Assembly: GCF_024170165.1 (NCBI RefSeq)
Contig: NZ_JALJXP010000017.1
Location: 62,001-126,000, forward strand
Length of the DNA stretch: 64,000 nucleotides
DNA from: Pseudomonas nitroreducens
GTDB taxonomy: Bacteria > Pseudomonadota > Gammaproteobacteria > Pseudomonadales > Pseudomonadaceae
Direction of reading: 5' to 3'
The position numbers and the translations under genes are program-made. Below the pieces are notes generated by a model. That model did no database searches, was not told where the DNA came from, and saw nothing but the letters and a program-made list of their open reading frames with translations. This document shows, piece after piece, positions 8,538 to 17,738 of this stretch. How positions within the stretch are numbered: the first letter of the stretch is position 1; every line of letters starts with the position of its first letter.

Positions 8538-9338
8538 ATGCTGCACCGAGTGAACTGCACCACCGCCGCCCTGCCCGGCCTGCGCGCCGTCGAGATCCTC
8601 ACGCAGCGCAGCTTCCCGCGCCACGCCCACGACGAGTACGGCATCGGCGTGATGCTCGAAGGCGGGCACCGCTCATGGAGTGGCCGGGGCCAGGTCGAGG
8701 CGCAACCTTGCGACATCATCACTGTCAGCCCCAACGAGCTGCATGACGGCATCCCCCTGCGTGGCGAGCCGCGTCGCTGGTGGATGCTGTACGTCGAGCC
8801 GACGCTGATTGCACAGTTGGCCGGCGCTGAACTCGCAAGCCGGGAGTTCGCCCTGCCGGCCCTCGCCGACCCGCAGCTCGCCCGGCGCATTGCCGGCCTG
8901 TTGCAGCGCCTGCCGAGGGCTTGCGCAGATGAAGCCAGCGAAGGCGTGCTCGACCTGTTCGGTGAACTGCTCGATCAGCCCGTTGACACCAGGACGACCG
9001 CCCTGCACTCGCGCAGCGTGGCGCGCATGCTCGAACGAATCCACGACGACCCGCGCAACGCCCCCGCGCTGGCGGAACTGGCCGGCATCGCCGGGCTGAC
9101 GCCCTATGCCGCGCTGCGCCGCTTCCGCCGCGAGCTGGGCACGACGCCCCATGCCTACCTCCTGCAGTACCGCGTGCGCCAGGCCCACAAGGCCATCGGC
9201 GAGGGCCGCACGCTGGCCGACGCCGCCCAGCTCGCCGGCTTCGCCGACCAGCCCCACATGACCCGCGCCTTCGCCCGCCAGCTCGGGCTGACGCCGGGGC
9301 AGTGGCGCTCATCGCTCAGGCTGCAACCCACGCCCTGA
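8538..9338 (+). CDS. AraC-family transcriptional regulator
   Basis: The 266-residue regulator has an N-terminal cupin-like sensing domain (about 15-100, with PRHAHDEYGIGVMLEGGH and SPNELHDGIP) and a C-terminal AraC double helix-turn-helix (about 165-260, with LAELAGIAGLTPYAALRRFRRELGTTPHAYL and LADAAQLAGFADQPHMTRAFARQLGLTPGQW). It lies 49 bp upstream of a LysE-type exporter on the same strand. That pairing is common, and the regulator probably controls the exporter in response to an amino-acid-like ligand. The ligand cannot be read from the sequence. Confidence 0.88.
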   Translation: MLHRVNCTTAALPGLRAVEILTQRSFPRHAHDEYGIGVMLEGGHRSWSGRGQVEAQPCDIITVSPNELHDGIPLRGEPRRWWMLYVEPTLIAQLAGAELASREFALPALADPQLARRIAGLLQRLPRACADEASEGVLDLFGELLDQPVDTRTTALHSRSVARMLERIHDDPRNAPALAELAGIAGLTPYAALRRFRRELGTTPHAYLLQYRVRQAHKAIGEGRTLADAAQLAGFADQPHMTRAFARQLGLTPGQWRSSLRLQPTP

Positions 9339-9387
9339 TTGCACCGGCCCCACGGCCGCCCCTCTGTCACACAGGAAACCCACGGGA

Positions 9388-10005
9388 ATGAACGCAGAAT
9401 TCCTGCTGACGGCGTTCGTCGTCGTTTTGCTGCCCGGCACGGGCGTGCTTTACACCCTGGCCGTCGGCCTCGGGCTCGGCGCCCGCGCAGCCGGCATTGC
9501 AGCCTTGGGCTGCACGCTGGGGATGATCCCGCAACTGCTGCTCGCCACCTTCGGCCTGTCGGTGATCCTCCAGGCCAGCGCGGCCAGCTTCCAGAGCGTC
9601 AGGCTGCTGGGCACGGCCTACCTGCTGTTCATCGCCTGGCAGGTGTTTCGCGGCAGCGGCGCGCTGGCCCTGGACTCCGCCGGCAGCCCGCGCAGCGCGG
9701 CGCAACTGGTCGGCACCGGGCTCTGGCTGAACCTGCTCAACCCCAAGCTCGGGCTGTTCTTCCTGGCCTTCCTGCCGCAATTCGTGCCGGCCGGCAGCGA
9801 GGACGCGCGGGCGCTGTTCCTGCTCCTCGGCCTGGTGTTCGCGCTGATGACCTTCGTCGTGTTCGTCGGCTACGGATTGCTGGCGGCCTGGGTGCGCGAC
9901 CAGGTGATCGGTCGGCCCGCGGTGATGCAGGGCATCCGCTGGAGCTTCACCCTCGCCTTCGTCGTGCTGGCCGTGCGCCTGGCCTTCGAGACCCTGCACG
10001 CCTGA
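9388..10005 (+). CDS. LysE/RhtB-family amino-acid exporter
   Basis: A 205-residue inner-membrane protein of the LysE/RhtB translocator family, which exports amino acids or related compounds. About six hydrophobic helices are visible. Family hallmarks include the N-terminal PGTGVLYTLAVGLGLGARAAGIAALGC region (in place of the usual PGP), a central LLGTAYLLFIAWQVFRG and GLWLNLLNPKLGLFFLAFLPQF. ATG 9388 is preceded by AGGAAACCCACGGGA. It is paired with the upstream AraC regulator and convergent with the DUF1345 gene, only 9 bp away, with no obvious terminator between them. Confidence 0.88.
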   Translation: MNAEFLLTAFVVVLLPGTGVLYTLAVGLGLGARAAGIAALGCTLGMIPQLLLATFGLSVILQASAASFQSVRLLGTAYLLFIAWQVFRGSGALALDSAGSPRSAAQLVGTGLWLNLLNPKLGLFFLAFLPQFVPAGSEDARALFLLLGLVFALMTFVVFVGYGLLAAWVRDQVIGRPAVMQGIRWSFTLAFVVLAVRLAFETLHA

Positions 10006-10014
10006 TCGCGACAG

Positions 10015-10668
10015 CTAGCCGACCAGTCCGGCGCCCATGTTGATCGCCAGCCCCAGGACCGCGGTGTTGAACAGGAAGCCGATCACCGAGTGCGCCAGCA
10101 CCACCTTGCGCATCGCCCGCGAGGCGACTTCCACGTCGGAGGTCTGCACCGCCACGCTGAGGGTGAAGGAGAAGTAGAGGAAGTCCCAGTAATCCGGGTT
10201 CTTCTCGCCCTCGGGGAAGCGCAGCATCGGTTCGCTGGCATTGGCCGAGTAGAACTGGCGAGCGTAGTGCATGGTGAAGATGGTGCCGATGAGGAACCAG
10301 GAACCGAGCACGGTACTGGCGGTGAAGGCGTAGCGGAGGATCTTCTCGCTGCCGCTGGCGTGCCCGGCGGTGGCCAGTTCGACGATGATGGCGCCCAGGC
10401 TGGCCACCGCGGCGACCGTGACCAGCACCAGTACCGCTTCGGCGTTCTCGTCCTCGATCTCGGCCAGCCGGCGCACCTCCGCCGGCGCCGCGCGCAGAGC
10501 CAGCCAGCCGATCAGCAGCACGTAGAGCCAGGCCATGCAGTTCCAGCCCAGCAGCACACGGGTCATGGGCGTTAACGGATAGCACGCGGTCGCCACCAGC
10601 ACTCCGACGACGACCGAGCCGATCAGCCGTGGATGCGCCTGCAACAGTGCTCGGTTCAGGCGCAGCAT
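10015..10668 (-). CDS. DUF1345 family membrane protein
   Basis: A 217-residue integral membrane protein with about five transmembrane segments. It shows DUF1345 signatures: [16 protein letters not shown], a central [26 protein letters not shown], the conserved [23 protein letters not shown] block, and the C-terminal [23 protein letters not shown]. The last part resembles an ion-channel pore region, but no function is established. It overlaps the upstream kinase-like gene by 13 bp, so the two are probably co-transcribed. Confidence 0.85.
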   Translation of the reverse strand: MLRLNRALLQAHPRLIGSVVVGVLVATACYPLTPMTRVLLGWNCMAWLYVLLIGWLALRAAPAEVRRLAEIEDENAEAVLVLVTVAAVASLGAIIVELATAGHASGSEKILRYAFTASTVLGSWFLIGTIFTMHYARQFYSANASEPMLRFPEGEKNPDYWDFLYFSFTLSVAVQTSDVEVASRAMRKVVLAHSVIGFLFNTAVLGLAINMGAGLVG

Positions 10669-11492
10669 GCCATGCGGTCCAGTTCGGCAGCGGCCAGCTG
10701 TGCCACGGCCAGGTCACTGTCGGCGGCCATGCCGTCGTCGAGGAACCAGGCGGCGGACAGTCCGGCGAAAGCCAGCACCCACTCCAGCAGGCGACGGCGA
10801 TCGACACGGGCGCACTCGACGATCACGTCCAGCTGACGCAGGAAGCGCACGCGCTCGCGGGCGGTCGGCAGGTCCGGATTGCACAGCAGGTTGGCGTAGT
10901 CGAACAGCCGCTCACCGTAAAGCCGCTTGGGGTCGATGGCGCGCCAGCCACGCTCGCCGAAGTCGAGAATGTTGTCATGGTGGATGTCGCCGTGCAGCAC
11001 GCGCAGGTCATGCTCGCTGGCCAGCAGGGCCTCGGCGGTTTCCAGACAGCGCGGGAACAGGCCGCCGTAACGCGCAGCAGCCGGCGTCAGGTCGCGGAAC
11101 CACTCACGCAGGCCGATCACTTCCGGCAAGGGTTTTTCCCGTGGCTGGTGCAGTTTGCGCACGACGCCGCAGATGATCCGGCTGGCCTGGTCGTCCTCGC
11201 CGTTCAGCGCCATCTGCATCAACGACTGCGAACCCTCGGCGCGCTCCATGAGGACGGTATCGCCGTCGTAGGCATAGACCAGCGCGGCACCGTCGCCATC
11301 CCACCAGTCGAGCACCTTCGAGCCCAGGCGCTCATCGACGTCCAGTGCGCGCTTGAGCATCGCGGCGCGGCCCTGCCAGCGAACCGGCAGCAGATGGCTG
11401 CTGGGGGTGATGATCGGCTCCCCTTCGGAGACCAGGCGCCACAGGCGCAGGACACGTTCGAAATCCACAGGCACAGGCGCAGGCAACGGCAT
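10656..11492 (-). CDS. APH(6)/hydroxyurea-type phosphotransferase family protein
   Basis: A 278-residue kinase-fold protein of the aminoglycoside/hydroxyurea phosphotransferase family (StrB-like). The catalytic loop HGDIHHDN is at 167-174 and the metal-binding [10 protein letters not shown] at about 186-195. An ATP-site lysine is likely around K47 (AAMLKRALD). Family members phosphorylate streptomycin or other small hydroxylated compounds, but many chromosomal Pseudomonas copies have unknown substrates, so resistance should not be assumed. ATG 11492 gives [14 protein letters not shown]. It overlaps the DUF1345 gene and lies downstream of fliJ. Confidence 0.82.
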   Translation of the reverse strand: MPLPAPVPVDFERVLRLWRLVSEGEPIITPSSHLLPVRWQGRAAMLKRALDVDERLGSKVLDWWDGDGAALVYAYDGDTVLMERAEGSQSLMQMALNGEDDQASRIICGVVRKLHQPREKPLPEVIGLREWFRDLTPAAARYGGLFPRCLETAEALLASEHDLRVLHGDIHHDNILDFGERGWRAIDPKRLYGERLFDYANLLCNPDLPTARERVRFLRQLDVIVECARVDRRRLLEWVLAFAGLSAAWFLDDGMAADSDLAVAQLAAAELDRMACCA

Positions 11493-11557
11493 GGAGTGGT
11501 CCCACTGGAGGAGGCTGCCTGGAGCCTAGCACGGCGATCGATGCGGCCGCTGGCCAG

Positions 11558-12001
11558 TCAATCGGGGGAAGGTTTCAGGCGCTGGGCGAATTCGTCGAGC
11601 TGCTTCTGCTCGTACTTGTCGGCGGCCAGTCGCGCTTCCTCGCGGTAGCGCTCGACCAGCTTGCGCAGGCCTTCGAGGCGGGCGTATTTCTCCTGCCAGA
11701 TGACCCGGGCCTTGCCCACATTGGTCTCATGGAAGGCCACCGAGCGATTCTGCTGTTCGACGGCGCCTTCGAGCTGCGCCAGGAAGCGCTGGTAGTTGAT
11801 CAGCCACTGACCGCTGACACCCTGCTGGCCGTTGCTGATCCATTGCTGCTGGTAGTCGTAGCGGTAGCGTTCCAGCTCGGCGAGCTTGCGCTGCGCCTGC
11901 TGCAACTGGCCCTGCAGCTGGCCGAGCTGGCGCGCGGCCTCGCGCTCGGCCTTGAGCGCCATGTCCACCACCGGGGCGAGGCGTTCGGCGCGGCGGTTCA
12001 T
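11558..12001 (-). CDS. fliJ: Flagellar export chaperone FliJ
   Basis: FliJ is the central-stalk-like coiled-coil subunit of the FliI ATPase complex in the flagellar export apparatus. The 147-residue protein is almost entirely helical and rich in Gln, Glu, Arg and Leu (for example QLGQLQGQLQQAQRKLAELE). Length and start (MNRRAERLAPVVDMALK) are typical. It follows fliI, but the two are separated by 100 bp containing a palindromic repeat, so coupling is looser than elsewhere in the operon. Confidence 0.92.
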   Translation of the reverse strand: MNRRAERLAPVVDMALKAEREAARQLGQLQGQLQQAQRKLAELERYRYDYQQQWISNGQQGVSGQWLINYQRFLAQLEGAVEQQNRSVAFHETNVGKARVIWQEKYARLEGLRKLVERYREEARLAADKYEQKQLDEFAQRLKPSPD

Positions 12002-12023
12002 GGGTAAGCCCTCTGCCGTGCGG

Positions 12024-12072
12024 CCCTCTCCCCAACCCTGGCTGCGCGCCCCGCTCCAAAGGGAGAGGGAGC
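12024..12072. repeat. 49-bp palindromic repeat between fliI and fliJ
   Basis: This copy is the inverted counterpart of 3539-3587, matching at 47 of 49 positions by direct comparison. It has CCCTCTCC and GGGAGAGGG arms and sits inside the fliE-J operon between fliI and fliJ. Confidence 0.85.
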
Positions 12073-12101
12073 GAAAAGCTCGGCGCGGAAAATCATGCTC
12101 A

Positions 12102-13457
12102 TCAGCCGGCCTTGCCACTGACCACGGCGTCCAGCAGCAGGCGGCTGTCGTCGAGGTTCTGGCTCTCGTCCAGGGCCTGGCGGAGGAACTGGCGCATGAT
12201 CGGGAAGCGCTGGATGGCCAGGTCGGTTTCCGGATCGCCGCCGGCCACGTAGGCGCCGACACTGATCAGGTCGCGGCTCTGCTGGTAGCGCGACCAGAGT
12301 TGCTTGAAGCGCTGGGCATCACGCATGTGCTCGGGGGTGGTGACCTGGGGCATTACCCGGCTGATCGAGGCTTCGATGTCGATGGCCGGGTAATGGCCTT
12401 CCTCGGCCAGCCGCCGCGACAGCACGAAGTGGCCGTCGAGTACGCCCCGCGCAGCGTCGGCGATCGGATCCTGCTGGTCGTCGCCTTCGCTGAGCACGGT
12501 GTAGAAAGCGGTGATCGAGCCGCCGCCCTTCTCGCCGTTGCCGGCCCGCTCGACCAGACGCGGCAGCTTGGCGAACACCGACGGCGGATAGCCCTTGGTC
12601 GCCGGCGGCTCGCCGATGGCCAGGGCGATCTCGCGCTGGGCCTGGGCATAACGGGTCAGGGAATCCATCAGCAGCAGGACGTTCTTGCCCTTGTCGCGGA
12701 AGTACTCGGCGATACGGGTGCAGTACTGCGCGGCGCGCAGGCGCATCAGCGGCGCATCGTCCGCCGGTGAGGCAACGACCACGGAGCGCTTGAGGCCTTC
12801 CTCGCCGAGGATGTGCTCGATGAATTCCTTCACCTCGCGGCCCCGTTCGCCGATCAGCCCGACCACGATGATGTCGGCCTTGGTGAAGCGGGTCATCATG
12901 CCCAGCAGCACGGATTTACCGACGCCGGTACCGGCGAACAGGCCCAGGCGCTGGCCTCGGCCGACGGTGAGCAGGGAATTGATCGAGCGGATGCCGACGT
13001 CCATCGGCTCATGGATCGGATCGCGCGCCAGCGGGTTGATGATCGGGCCGTCCATCGGCACCCAGTCCTCGGCGCGCATGCCGCCCTTGCCGTCCAGCGC
13101 GCGACCGACACCGTCGAGCACCCGGCCGAGCATGGACATGCCCATGGGCAGGCGGCCGGAATCCGGCAGCGGCACCACGCGGGCGCCAGGGGCGATGCCG
13201 ACGAGGCTGCCCACCGGCATCAGGTAGATCTTGCTGCCGGCGAAGCCCATGACCTCGGCTTCCACCTGCACCGGGTGATAGCCGCCGTCGTTGATCACCT
13301 GGCAGCGGCTGCCGACGGCGGCCTGCAGGCCCTCGGCCTCCAGGGTCAGGCCGACCATGCGCAGCAGGCGACCTTCCACCACCGGCTGGCTGGGCAGGCT
13401 CACGGCCTCGCTGTAGCCCTGCAGACGGCGGGCGAAACTGACGCGATCAAGGCGCAT
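12102..13457 (-). CDS. fliI: Flagellum-specific ATPase FliI
   Basis: FliI is the F1-like hexameric ATPase that unfolds and loads substrates into the flagellar type III export gate. The protein has 451 residues. The Walker A motif AGTGVGKS is at 175-182. The Walker B-containing segment [18 protein letters not shown] and the conserved [24 protein letters not shown] are present, with a C-terminal helical domain after about 370. It overlaps fliH by 11 bp. Confidence 0.97.
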   Translation of the reverse strand: MRLDRVSFARRLQGYSEAVSLPSQPVVEGRLLRMVGLTLEAEGLQAAVGSRCQVINDGGYHPVQVEAEVMGFAGSKIYLMPVGSLVGIAPGARVVPLPDSGRLPMGMSMLGRVLDGVGRALDGKGGMRAEDWVPMDGPIINPLARDPIHEPMDVGIRSINSLLTVGRGQRLGLFAGTGVGKSVLLGMMTRFTKADIIVVGLIGERGREVKEFIEHILGEEGLKRSVVVASPADDAPLMRLRAAQYCTRIAEYFRDKGKNVLLLMDSLTRYAQAQREIALAIGEPPATKGYPPSVFAKLPRLVERAGNGEKGGGSITAFYTVLSEGDDQQDPIADAARGVLDGHFVLSRRLAEEGHYPAIDIEASISRVMPQVTTPEHMRDAQRFKQLWSRYQQSRDLISVGAYVAGGDPETDLAIQRFPIMRQFLRQALDESQNLDDSRLLLDAVVSGKAG

Positions 13458-14244
13458 CGGTGCCGTCCTGGCCGGCGTCGAGGTTCACCTGCAGGTCAGG
13501 CTCCAGGGCGTGGGTCGCCTGGTCGCGCTGCTGCTCGAAGAGCTGCTTCACGGCCTGGGCCAGGCGCGTCTCGACGCTGGCGTCGATGCGCGAATGTTCG
13601 GTCTCGATGCGGCAGCCGCCGGGCAGCAGGCCGTCGTCCTCGATGATCTTCCAGCTTTCCTCGTGGCGATCACGCAGGGCCTTCACCAGCTCGAAGTCCT
13701 GCGGGTTGACCTGGATGCGGATGTTGCTGGCCCCCATGGGCAGCAGCTTGAGCGCCTCGCGCAGCACCAGACGGATCTGGCTGGAATCGGTGGCCAGCTC
13801 GCGCTGGACCACCTGGCGCACCACGTGGGTCACCAGGTTGAGCATGCCCTGCTCGAGCATCTGGTCCTGTTCGGCGATGGGGTCGAGCAGGTGCGACATC
13901 AGGGTTTCGAGATTCTGCAGGCGCGGTTGCAGCGCCGCGTCGGCTTCCTGGCGCGCCTTGAGCTGGCCGGCGTGGAAGCCGTCCTTCTCGCCGGTGGAGA
14001 AGCCCTCGTTGTAGGCCTCCTGGCGAATCGCCTCGAGTTCGTCGAGCGTCAGCGGCTTGACCTCTTCCTCCGGCACCTCCTCGATCTGCGGCTGTTCCTC
14101 GATCTCCGGCTCGGGTTCCGGCTCGGGTTCGGGGGCCGGCCGCGCCGGGTCGAAGCTGGGCATCGACCAGCGGTCGAAGCTCGCCACGTCGCGTGCGCGG
14201 ATCAGTTCGCTGAGTTTGTCTTCATCCTTCGCCGGCGGTACCAC
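13447..14244 (-). CDS. fliH: Flagellar assembly protein FliH
   Basis: FliH is the peripheral-stalk-like regulator that dimerises, binds FliI and anchors it to FliN. The protein has 265 residues. An N-terminal segment contains a (PE)n acidic run (about 33-50). It is followed by a Gly-containing helix with [23 protein letters not shown] and a C-terminal FliH/YscL domain ending in a long helix. The start is GTG 14244 behind GGAG at 10-bp spacing, 1 bp after fliG. The downstream end overlaps fliI. Confidence 0.94.
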   Translation of the reverse strand: MVPPAKDEDKLSELIRARDVASFDRWSMPSFDPARPAPEPEPEPEPEIEEQPQIEEVPEEEVKPLTLDELEAIRQEAYNEGFSTGEKDGFHAGQLKARQEADAALQPRLQNLETLMSHLLDPIAEQDQMLEQGMLNLVTHVVRQVVQRELATDSSQIRLVLREALKLLPMGASNIRIQVNPQDFELVKALRDRHEESWKIIEDDGLLPGGCRIETEHSRIDASVETRLAQAVKQLFEQQRDQATHALEPDLQVNLDAGQDGTDAP

Positions 14245-14245
14245 G

Positions 14246-15262
14246 TCAGATCATCTCCTCGCCGCCCTTGCCACCCAGCACGATTTCGCCGGACTCGGCC
14301 ATGCGCCGGGCGATGGTGAGGATTTCCTTCTGCGCACCTTCCACTTCGCTGACGCGCACCGGGCCCTTGGCCTCCAGGTCGTCGCGCAGCAGCTCGGCGG
14401 CCCGCTTGGACATGTTGCGGAAGATCTTCTCGCGGATCGCTTCGTCCGAGCCCTTGAGGGCCAGCACCAGCACGTCCGAGGACACCTCGCGCAGCAGCGC
14501 CTGGATGCCACGATCGTCGACGTCGGCGAGGTTGTCGAAGACGAACATCAGGTCTTCGATCTGGCCGGACAGGTCTTCGTCGACTTCGCGGATGGCGTCC
14601 ATCAGCGCGCCTTCGACCGAGCTGTCGAGGTAGTTCATGATGTCTGCCGCGCGCTTCACGCCGCCCATGGTGGTGCGGGTGGAGTTGGCGTTGCCGGCGA
14701 ACTGCTTCTCCAGGATCAGGTTCAGTTCCTTGAGCGCGGACGGCTGCACGGTGTTGAGCGAGGACACACGCAGGATGATGTCCAGGCGCACCTTGTGGTC
14801 GAAGTGGCTGAGCACTTCGCCGGCCTGGTCCGGGTCGAGGTAGGCGACCACGATGGCCTGGATCTGCGGGTGCTCGTAGCGAATCACGTCGGCCACGGCG
14901 CGCGGCTCCATCCACTTCAGGCTGTCCAGGCCGCTGGTGTTGCCGCCCAGCAGGATGCGGTCGATGAGGTTGTTCGCCTTGTCCTCGCCCAGGGCCTGGG
15001 TGAGCATCTTGCGGATGTAGCTGTCGGCGCCGACGCCCAGGCTGGTCTGGTCGCCGACGATCTCGACGAACTCGCCCATCACCTGCTCGACCTGCTCGCG
15101 GTGCACATTGCGCATCTGCGCCATGGCCACGCCGACCTTCTGCACTTCCTTCGGGCCCATGTGGCGCAGCACCTGCGCGGCATCGGTCTCACCCAGGGAG
15201 AGCAGGAGGATGGCAGCCTTGTCGACCTTGTTCAGTTTGGCGTTCATGCGCGCTTCACTCAT
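14246..15262 (-). CDS. fliG: Flagellar motor switch protein FliG
   Basis: FliG binds the MS ring and carries the charged torque helix that meets MotA. The 338-residue protein has the N-terminal FliF-binding domain, the central EHPQ motif (130-133), the MFVF-equivalent hinge (LMFVF at about 241-245), and the C-terminal charged torque-generating region (ALKGSDEAIREKIFRNMSKRAAELLRDDLEAKGPVRVSEVEGAQKEIL). It overlaps the fliF stop by 8 bp, consistent with translational coupling. Confidence 0.97.
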   Translation of the reverse strand: MSEARMNAKLNKVDKAAILLLSLGETDAAQVLRHMGPKEVQKVGVAMAQMRNVHREQVEQVMGEFVEIVGDQTSLGVGADSYIRKMLTQALGEDKANNLIDRILLGGNTSGLDSLKWMEPRAVADVIRYEHPQIQAIVVAYLDPDQAGEVLSHFDHKVRLDIILRVSSLNTVQPSALKELNLILEKQFAGNANSTRTTMGGVKRAADIMNYLDSSVEGALMDAIREVDEDLSGQIEDLMFVFDNLADVDDRGIQALLREVSSDVLVLALKGSDEAIREKIFRNMSKRAAELLRDDLEAKGPVRVSEVEGAQKEILTIARRMAESGEIVLGGKGGEEMI

Positions 15263-17048
15263 CGGAATTGATCCAGTCCTTCACTACCTGGGCAACGCGC
15301 CCCGGGTCCTGGGCGACCAGACTCTTGATCGCATTCAATTGTGCATCGTACCCCTCGGACGGGCTGGGCAGCAGGATGCTGGCCGGGCCACCGAGGCTCA
15401 CGCGGTCTTCGGACAGCTCGCCCTCCAGACCGCCCAACTCGCCCAGGCCACCTTCGCCTGCTGCGCCACCGGCCACCAGGGCCTTGCTCTTGTTGCCCGA
15501 CAGGTTGTTCAGCACCGGGCGCAGCACGCCCAGCACCAGCACCAGGATGAAGACGATGCCCAGCACCTGCTTGACCACGTCCCAGAACCAGGGCTGCGAG
15601 TAGAACGGCGGCGACGCGATTTCATCACCCAGTTCCGGGGCGAACGGCGCGTTGATCACGCTGACGCTGTCGCCACGGCTGGCGTCATAGCCTACCGCGT
15701 CCTGCACCAGGCGGGTGAAGCGCGCCAGCTCGTCGGCGGTCCAGGGCTGGTGGCTGACTTCGCCGGTCTTCGGATCGGCGATCATGCGGTCATCCAGCAC
15801 CACCGCGACGGAAAGCCGACGCAGGCGACCCTGCTGCTGCTTGGTGTAGCTCACCGAGCGATCCAGCTCGTAGTTGCGGGTGTTCTGCTGGCGCTTGTCG
15901 GTCGGGTACGGCGCCAGTTCCGGCTTGCCGGTCTTCGGATCGATGATCGGCTGGCCGTTGGCGTCCTTCAGCGGCTGGCCCGGTGCGACGAAGTCCGCCG
16001 GTTTGTTCTGCGCCGTGGTCTGCGGCGCACTGGCCGGGCCCGGCGGCTGGTTCGACAGCGCACCCGGCACGCCCTGCGGGCCGTTGCTGTTCTGCCGTTC
16101 CTCGTTGTTGCTCTGCTCGCTGCGCAGGGCCGGCTGGTCGGGGTTGAACGACTCCGAGGTGGACTCCACCGCGCTGAAGTCGACGTCGGCGGAGACCTCG
16201 GCCTTGTAGCGGCCGCTACCCAGCACCGGGGCGAGGATGCTGTGCACGCGCTGGGTGAAGTTGGTTTCCATGCGCCGGGTGAAGTCGAACTGCTTGCCGG
16301 CCATGGTCAGCTCGGAAAGCTCCTGCTGGTCGGAGAGCAGGTTGCCTTTCTGGTCGACCACGGTGACCTGGGATTTATCCAGTTCCGGCACGCTGGTGGC
16401 GACCAGGTTGACGATGGCCAGCACCTGGCTCGGCTCCAGGCTACGGCCCGGATACAGCTCGACCAGCACCGAGGCGCTGGGCTTGCGGTCGTCACGGACG
16501 AACACCGAGCTCTTCGGGATCGCCAGGTGCACGCGGGCGCCCTTGACGTTGTTCAGACTGGAGACGGTGCGCGCCAGCTCGCCTTCCAGGCCGCGACGGT
16601 AATTGGTCGCTTCCATGAACTGGCTGGTGCCCAGTGCCTGCTCCTTGTCGAGAATCTCGAAGCCGACGTTGTTGTCGGTCGGCGCCAGGCCAGCGCCGGC
16701 GACTTTCATGCGCGCACGGCCCAGGTCATCGGCCTTCACCAGCAGCGCGCCGGAGTTGGGCTCGATCTTGTAGCCGATGTCGGCGGCGGACAGCGCCTCG
16801 ACCACCTTGTTGGCGTCGACGCCGTTGAGGCTGCCGTACAGCGGCTTGTAGTCCGGCTGCTGCGACCACAGGACCATGCCGAAGCCGATGGCGATGCTCG
16901 CGGCGAGACCGACCAGCAGGCCGACCTGGCGCAGCACCGGCATGTCCGCGAGGTTCTCGAGGAAAGTCAGGCCGAGCAGCGGCTTCTTCGGCGCGTCGGC
17001 GCCGACCTTGGCCGGAACCTGACTGTCAACAACGGAGGCTTGGGACAT
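15255..17048 (-). CDS. fliF: Flagellar MS-ring protein FliF
   Basis: FliF assembles the inner-membrane MS ring that houses the export gate and mounts FliG. The 597-residue protein has two transmembrane helices, at about 40-60 (VGLLVGLAASIAIGFGMVLWS) and about 465-490 (VVKQVLGIVFILVLVLGVL). The YscJ-like ring-building motif domain lies between them (YKPLYGSLNGVDANKVVEAL, GYKIEPNSGALLV). The acidic C-terminal tail binds FliG. It follows fliE by 19 bp. Confidence 0.97.
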   Translation of the reverse strand: MSQASVVDSQVPAKVGADAPKKPLLGLTFLENLADMPVLRQVGLLVGLAASIAIGFGMVLWSQQPDYKPLYGSLNGVDANKVVEALSAADIGYKIEPNSGALLVKADDLGRARMKVAGAGLAPTDNNVGFEILDKEQALGTSQFMEATNYRRGLEGELARTVSSLNNVKGARVHLAIPKSSVFVRDDRKPSASVLVELYPGRSLEPSQVLAIVNLVATSVPELDKSQVTVVDQKGNLLSDQQELSELTMAGKQFDFTRRMETNFTQRVHSILAPVLGSGRYKAEVSADVDFSAVESTSESFNPDQPALRSEQSNNEERQNSNGPQGVPGALSNQPPGPASAPQTTAQNKPADFVAPGQPLKDANGQPIIDPKTGKPELAPYPTDKRQQNTRNYELDRSVSYTKQQQGRLRRLSVAVVLDDRMIADPKTGEVSHQPWTADELARFTRLVQDAVGYDASRGDSVSVINAPFAPELGDEIASPPFYSQPWFWDVVKQVLGIVFILVLVLGVLRPVLNNLSGNKSKALVAGGAAGEGGLGELGGLEGELSEDRVSLGGPASILLPSPSEGYDAQLNAIKSLVAQDPGRVAQVVKDWINSDE

Positions 17049-17067
17049 TACCTACGATCCTCGCCGC

Positions 17068-17400
17068 TCAAACCGGCATCTGCATGATGTCCTGGTACGC
17101 CTGGACGAGCTTGTTGCGTACCTGGGTCATCGCCTGGAAAGAAACACTGGCCTTCTGCGAAGCGATCATCACGTCGGTGAGATCGACACCGCTCTGCCCC
17201 ATCTCGAAAGCGGTCGACAGGTCGGAGGCGGCCTGCTGGGTACCGTTCACCTTGTCCACGGCCTGTCCGAGCATCTGCGAGAAGCTCGGCGCCCCCGGCT
17301 CGGCCGGTGCGGCCTGCGTCTTCGCCTTGGCCATGGCCTCCATTTGCATGGAGCGCATTTCCAGCAGCAGACGATTGAACTCGATACCCTGACTCATCAC
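17068..17400 (-). CDS. fliE: Flagellar hook-basal body protein FliE
   Basis: FliE joins the MS ring to the proximal rod and is the first rod-type export substrate. The protein has 110 residues, with conserved C-terminal helices [42 protein letters not shown] precedes ATG 17400. It is first in the fliEFGHIJ operon and has a perfect sigma-54 promoter about 60 bp upstream. Confidence 0.96.
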   Translation of the reverse strand: MMSQGIEFNRLLLEMRSMQMEAMAKAKTQAAPAEPGAPSFSQMLGQAVDKVNGTQQAASDLSTAFEMGQSGVDLTDVMIASQKASVSFQAMTQVRNKLVQAYQDIMQMPV

Positions 17401-17457
17401 TTACCCCTCCGACTGGCCGCGGTTTTTTGACACTGCGCGGCGCTTTGCAGAGGTGAT

Positions 17458-17473
17458 TGCAACTTGGGTGCCA
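17458..17473 (-). promoter_or_regulatory. Sigma-54 promoter of fliEFGHIJ
   Basis: The minus strand reads TGGCACCCAAGTTGCA, a full -24/-12 match with correct spacing. Transcription should start about 12 bp downstream, giving a leader of roughly 47 nt before fliE. Confidence 0.9.
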
Positions 17474-17578
17474 GTTTTTCGGGGCGTAGGAAAAATGCGG
17501 AGGCTAGCTCTGGAATGGGGATTCCAGGCCAGTTTGGCAACTGACTAGCCGGGGGCTTTCGGTGCGAGAGGCAGAGCC

Positions 17579-17734
17579 CCTCACCCCAGCCCTCTCCCAG
17601 AGGGAGAGGGGGCAGATTAGCGCGAGTGGTAATAGCGGTATTCAGCCGGACGCCTCGCAGCATCAGGAAGAGTGCCAGGTATCCAATTGGCAGAGGACAG
17701 CCCCCTCTCCCTCCGGGAGAGGGTTGGGGTGAGG
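17579..17734. repeat. Pair of inverted 34-bp CCCTCTCCC repeats (REPIN-like)
   Basis: Copies at 17579-17612 and 17701-17734 are inverted relative to each other and match at 32 of 34 positions. Each contains its own hairpin (CCCTCTCCC/GGGAGAGGG) followed by a TTGGGGTGAGG-type tail. The pair encloses 88 bp of spacer with no visible gene. The right copy ends 4 bp from the stop codon of the DUF559 gene. Confidence 0.85.
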
Positions 17735-17738
17735 GCAA

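Noticed and set aside
15108..17087. 659-codon plus-strand open frame opposite fliF
   Set aside because: It is an antisense shadow of the high-GC fliF/fliG genes; its translation is His/Arg/Leu-rich low-complexity sequence without family resemblance.
17397..17738. 113-codon minus-strand frame across the repeat pair upstream of fliE
   Set aside because: Its translation is the PSPGGRG/LPLGEGWGEG pattern produced by the palindromic repeat itself, and it covers the fliE promoter.
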